Origin: Diploscapter coronatus
Taxonomy: Eukaryota > Nematoda > Chromadorea > Rhabditida > Rhabditidae
Direction of reading: 5' to 3'
Assembly (NCBI GenBank): GCA_964036155.1
Contig: OZ038422.1
Location: 496,001-560,000 of the forward strand
DNA length: 64,000 bases
The translations under genes and the position numbers were made by a program. The notes beneath the pieces were generated by a model that had not been told where the DNA came from, did not search any database, and saw only the letters and a program-made list of their open reading frames with translations. Positions 1 through 12,222 of the stretch are shown in pieces. Positions within the stretch are counted from its first letter, which is position 1. The number at the start of each line of letters is the position of its first letter.

Positions 1-1803
1 AGACATTGAATATTGTATTTTAAATTAAACTATTTTAGCAGTAGGCATGCCTTTCATCTTGTCCCCATATTTGCTGAGTAAGCTTAAAAATCAGGCTGAA
101 ATTTCAATTTTGATTTTCAGGTCCCTACATTCTAACACCGAGTAATCTTGGAATTTTTCAAATTTAATAAATAATAAAAGAAATCATTTTAGTCGTCTGG
201 GCTCCCTTCGTTTTGAATCCATATTGCCTATCGTATGTGCTATTTTGAACCTTGCATTTTTAAATGTCTTTAATTTTAGGCCCAATATTCTGAATCCGTA
301 ATTTATATGCCATTATTCAATTCAGTTAAATTCAATATTTAGATATCTTATGTCACCACTAATTCTCTCCCCACTATGTCTATGTCCTGGTAAACTAGTA
401 ATTTAAATTATATTTAATTTTTTTTACGATTTAGATATATTATCGCCTCAGGCTTTAGGAGGTTCAATTTTATCACCCGGAGTTCTTTCACCCTCAATCA
501 TGACCAAGTCATACTTGATGGCCAGCGTTCTATCACCGACATTTTTAAGTTAACACTGCCTCTTATTATTATTTTCAAATAATAATATATTTAAATCTGA
601 CTTTAAATAATTGATCTTAGACCTATTTGGAAATAACATGGCACTATGACACATGACATGTGCGAAATAGTATTGTTTTGTAAAAAAAAATAAACGACAT
701 GTTTCATCTGTACTATTTTACGAATGCCATTTGATTTCCAAACTGTCGGTTTAAGTTTATTTCAATTTAAACTCAGATTTTTAGGTAAACATTTTGAATT
801 AGGCATATAAGAAAGCGTCTCTTGACTCTATTCAGGGCTGTAAATTTGTAGACACGCATAACGAGATAGTATGTCTTTTGAGAGAGAGAAAATAACATAT
901 ACTCTATGTCCTCTTGAAAATACACACTACCTCGCTATGCAGGTGTAGTACATACACGCGTGTCTAAACATTTACAGCCCTGACTCCATTGTTATGTACA
1001 AATTATTAGATTTTATGTTTAGCTTAATTTATTTAATGATTTTGTGCAATTACTTAAACTAAGCCTAAGTCTTTCATGATTCAATCGTGCTTTAGCGAGG
1101 TCATATAATTCGTATAGCTATTCGTATTTTAGAAATTAATCACCCAAAAGATACCTGATCAAAGAAATTTGCTCATGAGTCATTTATATTCTGTGATATT
1201 AAAAACTAAATAATAAATAAATTATTCGTTAAAAATTCAGGAGATTAAAAAGACAGATTAAAATGAAACTGAAATATAAAAGTCTAGATGGGCTCAATCC
1301 CAGTGTTGGTTGAGTTGAAGTGATGTTTGATAGAAAATTAAACCGAAAATAATAATTATCCGATCTCAAAATCTAGAAAACATGAAATGCAGTTTTGAGT
1401 TCAGATAAAAACTCTCACCATCTGAATCATCATATTACTCGACTAGACACGTATGGGATTAAAGTCAGCAATAATTTGGTGATCGTTTGAAATTTCGCTA
1501 TCGGTACAACTTGTAATTCTCTTCCAAGCGGTGGACTTTTAATCCGCCGAAACATTTTACTTTGCGACCCCCGTATATAGCTAGAATTGAAATATCAATT
1601 TTAGGATATATTGCTTGAATTCTCTTACATATATAACTTGAGCTTATGTTGAAATCTCGATACATTAATTTCTGAGCATTTTAATTTAAATTTGAATGGT
1701 TTCATGAGGATTAGAATAGATAAATGGGTCAGTGGCTTATGCAGGTGAGGTTTTCATTAGTTAAAATTATGATTGTTTTCATATGTTATAATTAGTTTTC
1801 AGA
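1..1803. other. Intergenic DNA left of the DUF229 gene
   Basis: No coding frame with exon signals was found. The stretch is AT-rich and holds one short inverted-repeat element (833-982, listed separately). The last bases, ending TTTTCAG at 1802, form a 3' splice acceptor one base before the ATG at 1804, which suggests a trans-splice site. Confidence 0.6.
833..982. mobile_element. hAT-like MITE, CAGGGCTGTAAA family
   Basis: A 150-bp non-coding element whose ends are inverted repeats beginning CAGGGCTGTAAA and reading on through GACACGC. It is flanked by ACTCTATT (825-832) and ACTCCATT (983-990), an 8-bp target duplication matching at 7 of 8 bases. CAGGG termini with 8-bp duplications are typical of hAT transposons (known family property). 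There is no transposase, so it is non-autonomous. A shorter relative sits at 17775-17842. Confidence 0.8.
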
Positions 1804-4800
1804 ATGATCTACCTTCACAATACAGTATTATTCTGCGCTATCGGAACTATTATTCTAATTTTAACCCTAATCAGTCTGAAAATTGATGTTCAATTTTTCA
1901 AGGAGACCTTAAAGATTTACTCCATGGACTCTGTAAAGTGTTGTAAAAATACTGAGGAGAACGATGAAACTTCGAAAACGACTGACAATGATCCATTTTC
2001 AAAATGCGAACTGAGAAATGAGAATCCTTGGGATGAAAGCATCTTGAAGGCAAAATTCAAATATTTTTAAATAAACTACAAATGCCACCAAGTTTTAGTA
2101 TATCAACGTCAGTTTCGACCCGAAGTCTCATTGCCAGAAAAATTTCTCTCAAATAACTAGATTAATCAGGAAGCGAATTATTACTTTGAACGAGAAAGAT
2201 ACTTGTGTCGCCAGGTAAGATACCATTATTATTTCCTAAACTTCTCCATTGTATATCTATTGAACGTTAAAACATATTTAGTGATAAAAATTAAAACCTT
2301 TCCAGAATATAAAACACGCATTGAGTTAGATAGAAGTATCCAAGAAATCCGATTTTGAAGAAAAACAAAAATTCAAAGATACGAATATTTTTAATTTTAC
2401 TGTACGGGCAGAATACTCCATTCCACAAAATTAGCATTTCCCAACAGGACTGGTCAAGGACTAAAACTAAAAAGAAAACTTCGAAGACAGCTTTGTCCAG
2501 CCCCGATCACGACCAGAAAGGGTGCCAAAAATGCTACTATTTATATTTTAGATGTCTATATGGGGATACAGAGTTTAAAAATAAAGAGGGTCCTTGGAGG
2601 CAGATCTTCGGAAAACATGCGGTTTTCAATGACTGTGATATAGTTGAATCAAGGTGCTACAATAATAACGGTAAAGCCAATTATGGTTGGGTACATCACC
2701 AAATTGTTAAGAAGTAAATATTTCGTTTATACAACAATTCGAAAATTGAATTTAAGTACCGAATTAACCAGAAAAATCAAGGTTCTTGGAAAACAATACG
2801 ACGTTTTCGTGATATTATTGGATTCAGTTAGCGCCACGCAGGCACAAAGGTAAGGTGATTAATAATCTTACAATAGTAGTATCAACGACACTCTTTTAAA
2901 GCTATGCATTGTTGTATACCTTTTCCGTTCAAATCTGGTCCTGACTCTCATTTTTCTAGCTTCTCATACGCCCTCCCAACGTCCTCTCGCTCGTTCTTTT
3001 CTTGACGCATCTAGCTTTAGACATCGAGCAAAGTAAAGCGACTGTAACGCAGTGATAGAATGTTGGTTTAGAAAAACCACTTGGCAACGATCACAACTCT
3101 TCTTTGCAACAATTTTTGCCATATTTCGCCTCAAGAGGCTAAAGAGAGTTGGAATCGAGAGAGAGAGAGAGAGAGAGAGAAACGAGAAAAGTGAGAGCCA
3201 GGGCAAGATTTGAATGAAAAACAGGAGATTTGTTTTAAGAATAACTCCGAAGCATTTTTTAAATGTTGAATTTTCAGAGTTCTACCCCTATCATTATCAT
3301 TCCTAAAAGAGAATTTTAACGCGGTTGAATTCAAGCATTTGAATCGAGTCGGGTTAAATAGCCGCCCAAATGCCTATGCTTTGTTTTATGGTATGTGTAG
3401 TTTTAAAATACAAAAAAAATTGGAAACATTTAGGAAAGATTATTGAAACCATCGAAAAATTCATCTTTGGGATGGAAAATATCCCGACGGAAATTTCAAA
3501 AAACGTATTTTGTAAGGGGTACATTGATGATAATCATACCTCGATTTTTGACGAGTTCAGGGACTATGGGTATAAGGTATCCCTAAATAATGTATCTTGT
3601 AACTTAATAGAAGGCCTCTTAAAAGAAAAGATACCGATATTTGGTTTCAGACCATGCTCGCTGAAGATTTAGCTAAAGGCGTGTTAAATTATCCAGATTG
3701 TTTAGGATTCAGAAATCAGCCTACCACGCACTATATGAGGTTAGAAGTTAGTACATATATTTTAATCATGCTTAATATTAGCCTATAATTTTCAAATTAT
3801 GCTGATTTAGGCCCTTCCAAATAGCCCTGAAGTATGCTGGAAGAGTATTGAAAAACTCACGCGAACAGGGGTGCGTAGGTCAGCATGTGGAAATTCTGAA
3901 CTATCTGAAGAAGTTTATGAAGGCCTATAGAGGTACGTTTTCAAATAGATATAAGTTTCAAGATTTAGAAAAAGTAGCTATATTATTGCTTCAAATTGCT
4001 CAATTGTCCTTCGACGTCGTCGATACTGAATTGTTTCAGAAGACCCCAAATTCGCTTGGATTTGGCTAACAAAGTTAGCTCACAATAATATCAACGAGAT
4101 TTACGCGGCCGACAAAGATTTCTTCGAGTTTCTGGCTGAAAATCGGAATCAGTTGAATAATTCGTTCCTATTCCTAATGGGCGATCATGGATTGAGGTTT
4201 GGGCAGGTAGGTAAATTATTTCTAACCTACAATTTGTTCACATGAATATGTTAATTTGTAACATAAACATGTCAATTTTTACACATAAATATGCTAATTT
4301 CAGTCGCTGCGCTCCAAATTAGGCAAAAAGGAAGTTAACAATCCTCTGTTAATCGCATCGATTCCTCACGAATTGCGCAGGTACGACATTTACTCGCAAA
4401 TGCAGGAAAACTCGTTGGAGCTTCAAACCCAATTCGATCTGAGAGCGACTCTGATGGATATTTTGAAGGTAGGATTATGTTTTATTAGATTGCCGAAAGG
4501 TTCAGTGGATTAAAGCTAAACAAATTTTGATCAAGTTAAGAATATTTTTAGAACACAACTAATCTTTCTTAGCCAACTTAGGTGCTGCAGTGTTGGAGAA
4601 ATTTTATAATAACTTATAATAGGTCGATAAAAATTGAAACTTAAACATAACATATGGCAAGATAAATCATAGTAAAACTTAAATATTTTTTAAATACATT
4701 ATTTTCTTGACTGATAACTTATTTAGATTTAGACAAATTTTAATGGTATTTATTCATAAAGTTTTAAATGTTAAGACATAAGTAAACAATATTTATTATT

Positions 4801-5981
4801 TAGCACCAACCTAACGAGGGCTTTATTTCATCGCAGTATCGTCGTGATGTCAAGGAGAGGGGGTCATCATTTTTGAGGGAACAGCCTAAGCCGAGAACCT
4901 GCAAAACTCTCCCAATTTCCTTCGCATATTGTCCTTGTGATTTTCCGAAAGAGAACTTGGAAACGTAATTTTAGATTTATTTTTAAATTTATACTCTCCA
5001 CCGTCCTCGAGAGGAGTCTTTCTACATGCACTCTGCGTCTATAACCTGCGAGCGCGACGCATCGAAACTAGAGGGAAATAAGAAGAAACAAAGAGCAAAA
5101 GAGCAGACACATAGTTAAGGCTCGCGCGGATACTCCTTGCCCCCTTTCTTTGCAAAAAGGTTTAATCTCGGAGACAATGGAGAGTAATTTAAATATAATT
5201 TATTTAACTTTCATTTTTACCGTCAAATTTTAAATTTAGAGGCTCCGATTTTGCCCTAGAAATGGGTAAATCCGCTATTGAAGTGATTAAGAACAGACTT
5301 ATCAAAGCGAACGTTTATCACATGTGTCAGCCTATAGAGTTGGATAGAGTAGGTCTTAAAACCTTTAAGGGTTCGTTCAAACGTTAGCTGTAATGATAAC
5401 TTTCAACTCGCGCAAAGTATCAAGGGAAATCAAGAGAGCACCATTGCATCAGGTTACATAATTTCTTGTGGTCCCTTGATTCCCTTTGCTACTTCGAACG
5501 AGAGTTGCAAGCTGCCATTGTAACTAACGTCTGAATAGGCTTTGAACTTAAAAATAAAATTTAAATTAGTGTGTTGTAGTTTATTTTGCGCATATTCATA
5601 TATTTTAGGTTCTAGAACTCTACGTTTATACTCCTGAAACTGTCACGAAAACCTATAGTTTAGTTGTTAAAACGAAGAAAATAGATCAGGAATTTTCGGT
5701 AAGTTCGAACTTTGTTCGTTGTTTATGAACTTTGAAGTTACTTCTTAGAAAGTTGAGTAAGTCTCAAAGTAAAAATAGTATCGATATATGTAGCTAAAAT
5801 AAGTTATCATTTCAAATGGAAAAAAACTTTTCTGAATAAATTTTAGCTAACTGTTCGAAATTTCAACAATACCTGGCAATTTTCGACGTCTATCGATCGG
5901 ATAAACCAGTATGGTGCGCATGGGGATTGCGTCATTTATGGTCTAGCCAAATTTTGCTACTGCAAAAAAGAGTTTAGGTAA
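1804..5981 (+). CDS. DUF229-family (sulfatase/alkaline-phosphatase-fold) protein
   Basis: Exons with agreeing phases: 2757-2849, 3278-3390, 3434-3576, 3651-3739, 3811-3932, 4040-4206, 4304-4468, 4804-4964, 5240-5348, 5609-5698, 5847-5981 (TAA). N-terminal exons lie at about 1804-2214 and 2334-2713. The N-terminus is one hydrophobic helix (VLFCAIGTIILILTLISL), a likely type II anchor. Family motifs seen: YDVFVILLDSVSATQAQR, NSRPNAYALFYG, CKGYIDDNHTSIFDEFRDYG, AHNNINEIYAADKDFFEFL, FLMGDHGLRFG (metal-site DH) and a late RTCKTLPISFAYCPC. DUF229 proteins are common in nematodes and belong to the alkaline-phosphatase superfamily; the substrate is unknown. Oddity: the first coding exon (1804-2214), read in its own frame, carries TAA at 2068-2070 and TAG at 2158-2160. 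The gene may be a very young pseudogene, or the N-terminal splicing differs from my reading. Confidence 0.8.
3157..3180. repeat. (GA)n microsatellite
   Basis: Twelve GA dinucleotides in the intron 2850-3277 of the DUF229 gene. The surrounding ~60 bp is also purine-rich. Confidence 0.9.
4984..5206. mobile_element. Hairpin (MITE-like) element in a DUF229 intron
   Basis: The ends are imperfect inverted repeats (left AAATTTATACTCTCCACCGT, right AATGGAGAGTAATTT). GC-richer sequence with CGCG motifs and no coding potential lies between them. It fills most of the intron 4965-5239. Confidence 0.55.
5371..5542. mobile_element. Hairpin element, AACGTTAG/CAACTCGC family
   Basis: Long imperfect inverted repeat. 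The left end runs AAACGTTAGCTGTAATG, then CAACTCGCGCAAAG and GGGAAATCAAG. The right end is its complement, ending ACTAACGTCTGAA. The same arm sequence recurs at 27080-27235 and in the mirror position 46337-46492. It lies in the intron 5349-5608. Confidence 0.65.
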
Positions 5982-6052
5982 CATGTTAAATCACTCATTA
6001 GTTATAAATCAACATTGTTAAACTTTTGGGATTCATTTTTTGCGTCTGCTTT

Positions 6053-6058
6053 AATAAA
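6053..6058 (+). terminator. Polyadenylation signal of the DUF229 gene
   Basis: AATAAA 72 bp after the TAA at 5979-5981, a normal spacing for a nematode 3' UTR. The next gene is convergent and ends at 6347. Confidence 0.5.
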
Positions 6059-6346
6059 ATAGACTGAACGCTAGTAATGATATCATTTCAGAAGGGAAAG
6101 TACCAGTCTTAAACCAGAATAATTACTCGGGTTTACTAAGATTCTTGATAAAAATATAATATGATATTTTAAGACATAAAATTGTGTTTGTATATAATGG
6201 GGTATTTTTAATTGCTTTAAATTGTCTTGAAACGGGTTATTATTAGTGAATAAAGTTTACTTTCATTATCAATTAATATCTTAACACGTATTTATTATTC
6301 GAATTGAATGGTACATATAAATTATAGAAGAGAGAAACGGTAGGCA

Positions 6347-8063
6347 TTATTCCTGTTCATCAAGTTCCAAGAAGGCCAGAGGTGGAATGGCGTTAGTATA
6401 TGGTAGTCCTAATTCTCTCGACATTTTCTAAAATCAATCATTTCGTTCGGCGTTTACAAATTGGAAAATTACAGTGATTTTCTTCGAGATTACAAGTAGC
6501 TCATTCAAAGTGTCATCTTTTGCGATGTCCAGTAGCATCAGGATCTGTAATGATGGGTAGAGGTGTTGGGTAAAAATAGCTTGTATATATCGTGTTACTA
6601 ACAACGCTAACGCGAATATCGTTGCTATAAATAACGTTAATTTTTCAGTGCACATCAGGGCTGGACGGAACATTTGCGAGTGAGAGAGCATCTTTCTCTT
6701 TTCCACAGGCGCATTTCTTTCTTTCTCCTATTTTCGTTTCCGTATTTTTCAGATATTAGATGAGCGAGAAAAGGGAGAAAACAAGAAAGAAAGCGCGTGT
6801 GGAGCAGAGAAAGAGAGGTACTCTCTCACTCGGAAACTTCTGTCCACTCCTGGCTCCAGTGCATTTAAGGAGGATTGTAGACGAGACGATTCCTGGTCGA
6901 AGGGTTTATTCCTCGTTACATCCTAACGACTAGCCAAGGAATTTTGGAGTATGACTTGAAAACCACTTGGGAATAAGATCTGAGGCCTTTTATGAGGTGA
7001 AATATCTAACGATGATAATAGGCTAATTTTGTATCAGGGGAAATGAGATAAGGGGGATAGAGGAAATGTGCCCCCTGTATACCAATTTTGCCAACTCAAT
7101 CAATGTAACGATATTTACAAGTTACTAACAAAATTCAAGCTTACTATGCTTTTCCGCTCTTCACGAGTTGCTTTGGTATAGAATTGGGGCATAAAATATA
7201 GTTTCAATGATTCTCGATGCGCAAACTGGGCCTGAATTTTTTCCCCTTTCATTTTCAACAACTGTTGAGATTTGAATAATTGTTATTGTCAATGACCGAT
7301 TACGTGAGACGAAATAAACGAACGTAATTTTTATGCGCGAGGGAATTCGCACGTTGTTTGCAGTCATAATTTACGCTATTACGTAACATTCAGAGGAATG
7401 AGTTAGACGACTATTTGTGCATACGCAATGCACATACTTTGCCATATTCGAATTTATGCCCTATTTATTCGGTCTCAAGTTATCGATGATTGGCAATAGT
7501 TTGTTTGAAAAAGTTAACCTCGTAAGAAGCGACGCTAAGCAAATCGATTTCGTATTGTGCCAATCTTAGAGTTAATTCGTGCAAAAGTCGGTATTGGTTC
7601 TGGAAATCGACCTTTAAATATTATTGAAACATAAATTGAACTTTAATTTGTTCTGTAACGTTGAGTTTGGAAATGACGTTGTCTTCCATCCAAGCAGCTT
7701 TTTCGTCAATTGACAATCTTTCGTCGCTAATGATTTTTTCGATCTGAAAATTTGTGGGAACAAACATTTTGGAGGAAAAGTTTGAAACCTACCTTCAAAA
7801 GTGCCCAGAGAATTCCTTTAGGCTCGTATTTTTCCAAATCATCGAACATTTTCATGTTATACTCGACTAGCCGTGGAACTAAATTTGAATTTTCGAAAAT
7901 AATACCTAACAATTTATCTTACAATCCTCTCTTTTGGGCAAGCTTTCCATTCCGACGGATCCTAAAATAAAAAAATAAAAATCGGATCTTTTAGATAATT
8001 ATTACCTTTCCAAGCCGTAGTAAATACTATGCATGAAGTGAAAAATATGATGAGAATCTGCAT
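6347..8063 (-). CDS. Small secreted helical protein, unidentified (SXP/RAL-2-like?)
   Basis: Seven exons, all phases agreeing: 8006-8063, 7923-7961, 7793-7878, 7642-7743, 7519-7599, 6473-6544, 6347-6427; 172 aa. The start MQILIIFFTSCIVFTTAWKG is a signal peptide. The ATG lies 6 nt after an ATTTTAG acceptor, consistent with trans-splicing. The mature part is charged and helical (ILWALLKIEKIISDERLSID, NQYRLLHELTLRLAQYEIDL) and ends ELDEQE; I see no cysteines in the mature part. The pattern 'I..I..ddrLsidEKaaWme' is reminiscent of nematode SXP/RAL-2 (DUF148) secreted proteins, but the match is weak and I do not name it. It is convergent with the DUF229 gene. The large intron (6545-7518) holds a hAT-like element. 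Confidence 0.75.
6654..6856. mobile_element. hAT-like MITE, CAGGGCTGGAC type
   Basis: About 200 bp with imperfect inverted ends (left CAGGGCTGGACGGAACATTT; right ...CTTCTGTCCACTCCTGGCTC). A second inner pair follows: GCGCATTTCTTTCTTTCTCC against GGGAGAAAACAAGAAAGAAA. It is flanked by CAGTGCAC (6646-6653) and CAGTGCAT (6857-6864), a 7/8 duplication. It lies in an intron of the 6347-8063 gene. Confidence 0.7.
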
Positions 8064-8557
8064 ATTGCCTAAAAATGAAGTATGAATGTTAAATTAAAAA
8101 TGAGAAAATATCAATATGGCAGTGGTTTATTGAACATAAAAATCTGAAAGTACCTATCTCGAGTATAGAGAGCTCATTAATATCAGATCAACTATAGTTG
8201 CAATAAAAATAAATCTGGTTCTATGAAAGTTGAAATTATATTGAGTAATTTTAATCTCTTTCAAGAACGAGCAAATCGATTCATCGTTGAACAATGTCTT
8301 TATTTTCCCAAACTTGATGCGTATGTATTTTGTATATTTTGACCTCGTATAAAAGAATATTACAAATTCTTTACAATTAACCACAATTTATAGGTAAAGA
8401 AAACATACATTATCATGATAGAAATGATATTTATAAAGCTCATTCTACGGAACATTCCATTTACTCTCTCAAGAACATGCTGAATGAAAATGAATCTGAA
8501 CGAAATTTATCTAAATCTATGATTTTAATTAAAATTGATCAGTTATAATTTATAAAA
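8064..8557. other. Intergenic stretch between the secreted protein and the membrane-protein gene
   Basis: AT-rich, no exon signals and no convincing frame. It should hold the promoter of the 6347-8063 gene and the 3' end of the 8672-11292 gene. No motif stands out. Confidence 0.5.
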
Positions 8558-8670
8558 GGCTATTTGCAAACCTCAAGCCATGCGAAATAGGGTGAGAGCG
8601 ATGGTAGGGGAAGTGATTCTTTTCTCACGCTATTTCGTATAGTTTGAGGGCTTGAGGTTTCCAAGTTGCC
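8558..8670. mobile_element. Hairpin MITE, GGCTATTTGGAAACCTCAAG family
   Basis: 113 bp with inverted ends: left GGCTATTTGCAAACCTCAAG, right CTTGAGGTTTCCAAGTTGCC. Inner GCGAAATAG motifs are also inverted. It is flanked by TTTATAAAA (8549-8557) and TTTATAAAG (8671-8679), a 9-bp duplication matching at 8 of 9. It sits directly behind the stop codon of the membrane-protein gene. Relatives lie at 54391-54531 and 56901-57014. Confidence 0.8.
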
Positions 8671-8671
8671 T

Positions 8672-11292
8672 TTATAAAGGTCGTTCCTCAATACTGTGTC
8701 GATGTGTATAAGTAATCGTGATTTGACTATCCACAATTTCAGTTGACCCCGAAATCCCATTGACCCCGGCATCGATGGATTGACGGATAGAGCTATCGAA
8801 ATCCTCACTTTCCTCGATGATCACATCCTGAAATTGCGGGAATATAGTTGATTTGGCAAATTGGATTTGTCGCAACGTCGTGACAAATCCATATAGTTGC
8901 TGATTTCAATTTGAAATTAGCCATAAATTAAAATATATGAAACTTTCTTGCCTGAGGAATGGCAAATCGAACCCGGTAAACTGCATCGTCCCGAAGCAAG
9001 CTACGAATCGAGTTACTGAAATTTATAAGACGAATTTGAACTGGTAAAATACTTCTATGGAAGTTTTTATAGTGAAATCTGGATGGCAATAGATATTTGA
9101 AAATGATGCTATAGCTATTTTTTGTAGTGATAACATTGATTTAATCACGCATAAATCAATATTGATGGATGAAAGGTTATATGAAGCTTCAAATTTCCCA
9201 CTTCACCGCCAAATTTCTGTCATCAATCTCCGAATTTTCCATTTCCAATTTGCTATAGGCCACGACTCGAGTGAATTGCTTGGAAATTCGTCGCAGGGTT
9301 GAATCTTTTCGAACTTTTTGACGACTGAACTTTGAAAATTTCAATTTTTACTCCCAAAAATTTCCCAACCCTTGAAATATCTTCGTGAAAATATGGAACA
9401 TATGCGATCGGAAAGTGGTCGAGAATAATAGCATTAGCGGAAAGGGTAGGGAATAGGAAGCTGCGTATATGGAGAGCTGAAATTGTGCAAACTGGTAGAC
9501 TTTAAGAAAAAGATAGTTTTCGATAAATTCGATATTCATTGTTACCAGGACTGTCGGCAAAGAACTCGCTGATGAATGTTTATAAACACTCATCACATGA
9601 TAAAGCATGGAGAAGGAAAAAAGTGGTTATGATATTACGTACGTTATACTAGACAAGGGTTTATACTGCCGACAACCCTGGACTCTAGTAAGGATTAAGA
9701 TTAGTATGTTTCAAGATAATTCCTATGAAATGTTGATTTTGAATCTATTGTTATACCTGGATCATTTGCTTTCATTGGCAAAATATAATGTTAAAAATAC
9801 CCTAGTTTCCTCCGGAATCCTTAAATTCCTTATCAAATGATAGGTGGTGTAGACGTGAATTACGCTCTGAAATCAAATTTAAACTCATTTAAAACTCGAA
9901 TTTAAACTTAATAGTAACTATTTCATTTTTTATATAAAATATGTTTAAATTTAACATCTATTTCAAATAAAACATAAAATGTTGTACTTGCGAGCATAAT
10001 TGGGCCAATAGAAGCGGCCTCAGATTCGCGAATAGAGGAATGTGTTTTGCCGCATAGGGGGAGCCTAATTTTGGCAGAATACACCGCTCGGACATGATGA
10101 AACTGACGGTTATCAGGAACGATATCCTCAAAATTCGGTATTTGTTAACTAATACTTAAATAGAAGGTCAGAGCCATCTATTTTATTGGTCTCATAGTTT
10201 AGAGGTTCTTATATTTATGATTATGATAAATTCTGCATAGAATCGTAAAAAGTAAGTTAAATATCGAACCAATTTTTTTTGCTCATCAATATTATGACAA
10301 AGGTTAATTGTCGTTTTAGAATATGGAAAAAAGAAAACGCAATCGAAGATTTAAAACTTAATTCTTGACATATTAAATTTTGAAACTTATACCAGAACAT
10401 AAAAGTCGGCACGCATCTAATTAGTTCGAATTTGAAATGACCCTGTACCGCCGCCTCAGACAGTCTTGCATAGCCGATGGCATAGAGTTGATTTCTAGAA
10501 AAGCTAATAAAATGTGATAAGTTAACCAAAAGTCTACCCATATTGGCATTGCTCATATTTGATCTGGTACTCGAAGCACAAAATGGTATTCGCAATGATA
10601 CCAAACGGTATCAACCAACAGATCTTTCTCCAGGCTATCCATGCATGGGAACTCCAACGACGAGATCTCTGGAAATGGTTCCATGTATACCATTTTAGAT
10701 GGTATAATAAAATGACAACTTTATGGTGTTAGAATGGTAACGTAATATGGCTGTTTCCAATAATTAGCATACCCTGATATAGTTCAAGCACATCTGTAAT
10801 CGAAAACAGAAACTGATCAGCATTGCTGCAACCATAAAATGGAACAGCCCCAAAACGACTGGAAGAAAATTCGCAGCGACCCAGGTTTTGCCCCTAAAAT
10901 TAGCATAAATTTGAATATTAAAGCTAAAAATACCTTTGATAATGGTCGGTGAATATTTTTAGTGGAAATGGCAGCATGAAGAATATAAATTGAACGATGC
11001 CCATAATTCGGATATAAGCAAAACTTAAATTTTATTTTTAATACTAAAAAAACTTAAGACTTGCCTAGCTGTGCTCAATTTGGCCCTCCCAGAAAAGCAC
11101 ATTTGTAGGAGCAAATTGCTTAATAGCCCAGTGAATAACAATGAAATGTGGGTAATGACGGTTTTGGAATCGACAGTTACTGCCTAAATAATTATTTAAA
11201 AACAAAAAATCTAGAATAAAAATACTTACTTCATACAGGTCGGTACATTTCGGATGGTGCTTCGGAATGATGCCCAAACCGAGAGGGGCCAT
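8672..11292 (-). CDS. Multi-pass membrane protein, family not recognised
   Basis: Five 5' exons agree in phase: 11230-11292 (ATG), 11065-11183, 10934-11023, 10773-10893, 10538-10668; then 10494 downward to about 10393-10425. They encode four clear membrane segments (VITHISLLFTGLLSNLLLQM, IMGIVQFIFFMLPFPLKIF, NFLPVVLGLFHFMVAAMLIS, ICWLIPFGIIANTILCF). Downstream exons at 9370-9476 and 9329 to about 9200 (QKVRKDSTLRRISKQFTRVV), about 8948-9010 (SLLRDDAVYRVRFAIPQ) and 8672-8890 (LYGFVTTLRQIQFAKST ... ITYTHRHSIEERPL, stop) would form a cytoplasmic tail. Boundaries between 9000 and 9330 are unresolved, so the 3' exons could be a separate gene. Exon 2 uses a GC donor (GCAAGT) and exon 3 an AAG acceptor. 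Confidence 0.55.
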
Positions 11293-12222
11293 TTGAAGCA
11301 ATTTCAAATTTCAAGGATCATCTGATAGACCGTAGTTGCGCCAATAGCTGAGATAGAGTTTAATATAAACTTATAAACCTTATTACACGAATCTGAAATA
11401 TTTTGAAACATAAATAGCGAAAAAGTGATGTATAACGAAAAGCGGATATTTATAAAGTTGTAAATATAGCAGCAAAGAGCCTTTCGAGATTGATTATGAA
11501 AAGTTATTCAAGCAGAAAATGAGCGAAGAATAAAATATCAGAACAAGAAAAGAAGAAAAGAAAATGCACAAATGGGAGAAAGGGAAATCGTTATGAAATT
11601 AGCCAAAGTTAACCGAAGGGAATAGACACGATTTTGCATCACGCTAAGGAAAAATTTAAAAAAGTATATATAGCATCCCGAAATTAGTTCTATTACCAAA
11701 TTATAACATAATGTTTATAAAAATGCTGTTTTAAATGAAAAAATTTCCTTTTATGTGGAGATTTTTTGGTATCGTTACTGCCTACTATCAAAGTGTACTT
11801 TTCAATTTGAGTCTAAATATTTATTTATCTGAAATTAAGGCAAGTAAGCATCGGTTTTCGACTAGAATAAGTGAAGCCTGCACAACATTTTCATAAAAAG
11901 AGCAAAATAGCAGAATAAATTTAGAAAGTCTGCAAAACTCGTCCTTACGTCAAATGAAATAAATATAACTTTAAGAGAGGATGACGAGGCCATGACTATT
12001 GCATATACTTTGAGATCCTAAATATCATATATCCTTTGATAAATAAATAAACAAATCTGAGTATATAAACCTATACACAATATCTACAATATAAAATAAA
12101 TTATGTTTCTGGAATAAATAACTTATAATTATAAAGAATGTTGTTAATTGTAGCCTTCTGATTAAATAAAATATCGAAGTAGACAAATAAATCAATATTT
12201 AAGTATAATAAATTACAAGAGA
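11293..12222. other. Intergenic, no gene seen
   Basis: AT-rich with an A-rich stretch near 11500-11600. No exon-like frames. It lies between the start of the membrane-protein gene and the end of synapsin, both read leftward, so it should hold the synapsin 3' UTR. Confidence 0.55.

Noticed and set aside
1724..1744. Upstream ATG exon (MGQWLMQ) ending at a GT donor
   Set aside because: Joining it to 1803 gives the wrong frame for the transmembrane start. The ATG at 1804 directly behind TTTTCAG fits a trans-spliced start better.
8672..11292. Naming the membrane protein as FRAG1/DRAM-like
   Set aside because: Hydrophobic spacing is similar, but the characteristic motifs of that family are absent; left unnamed.
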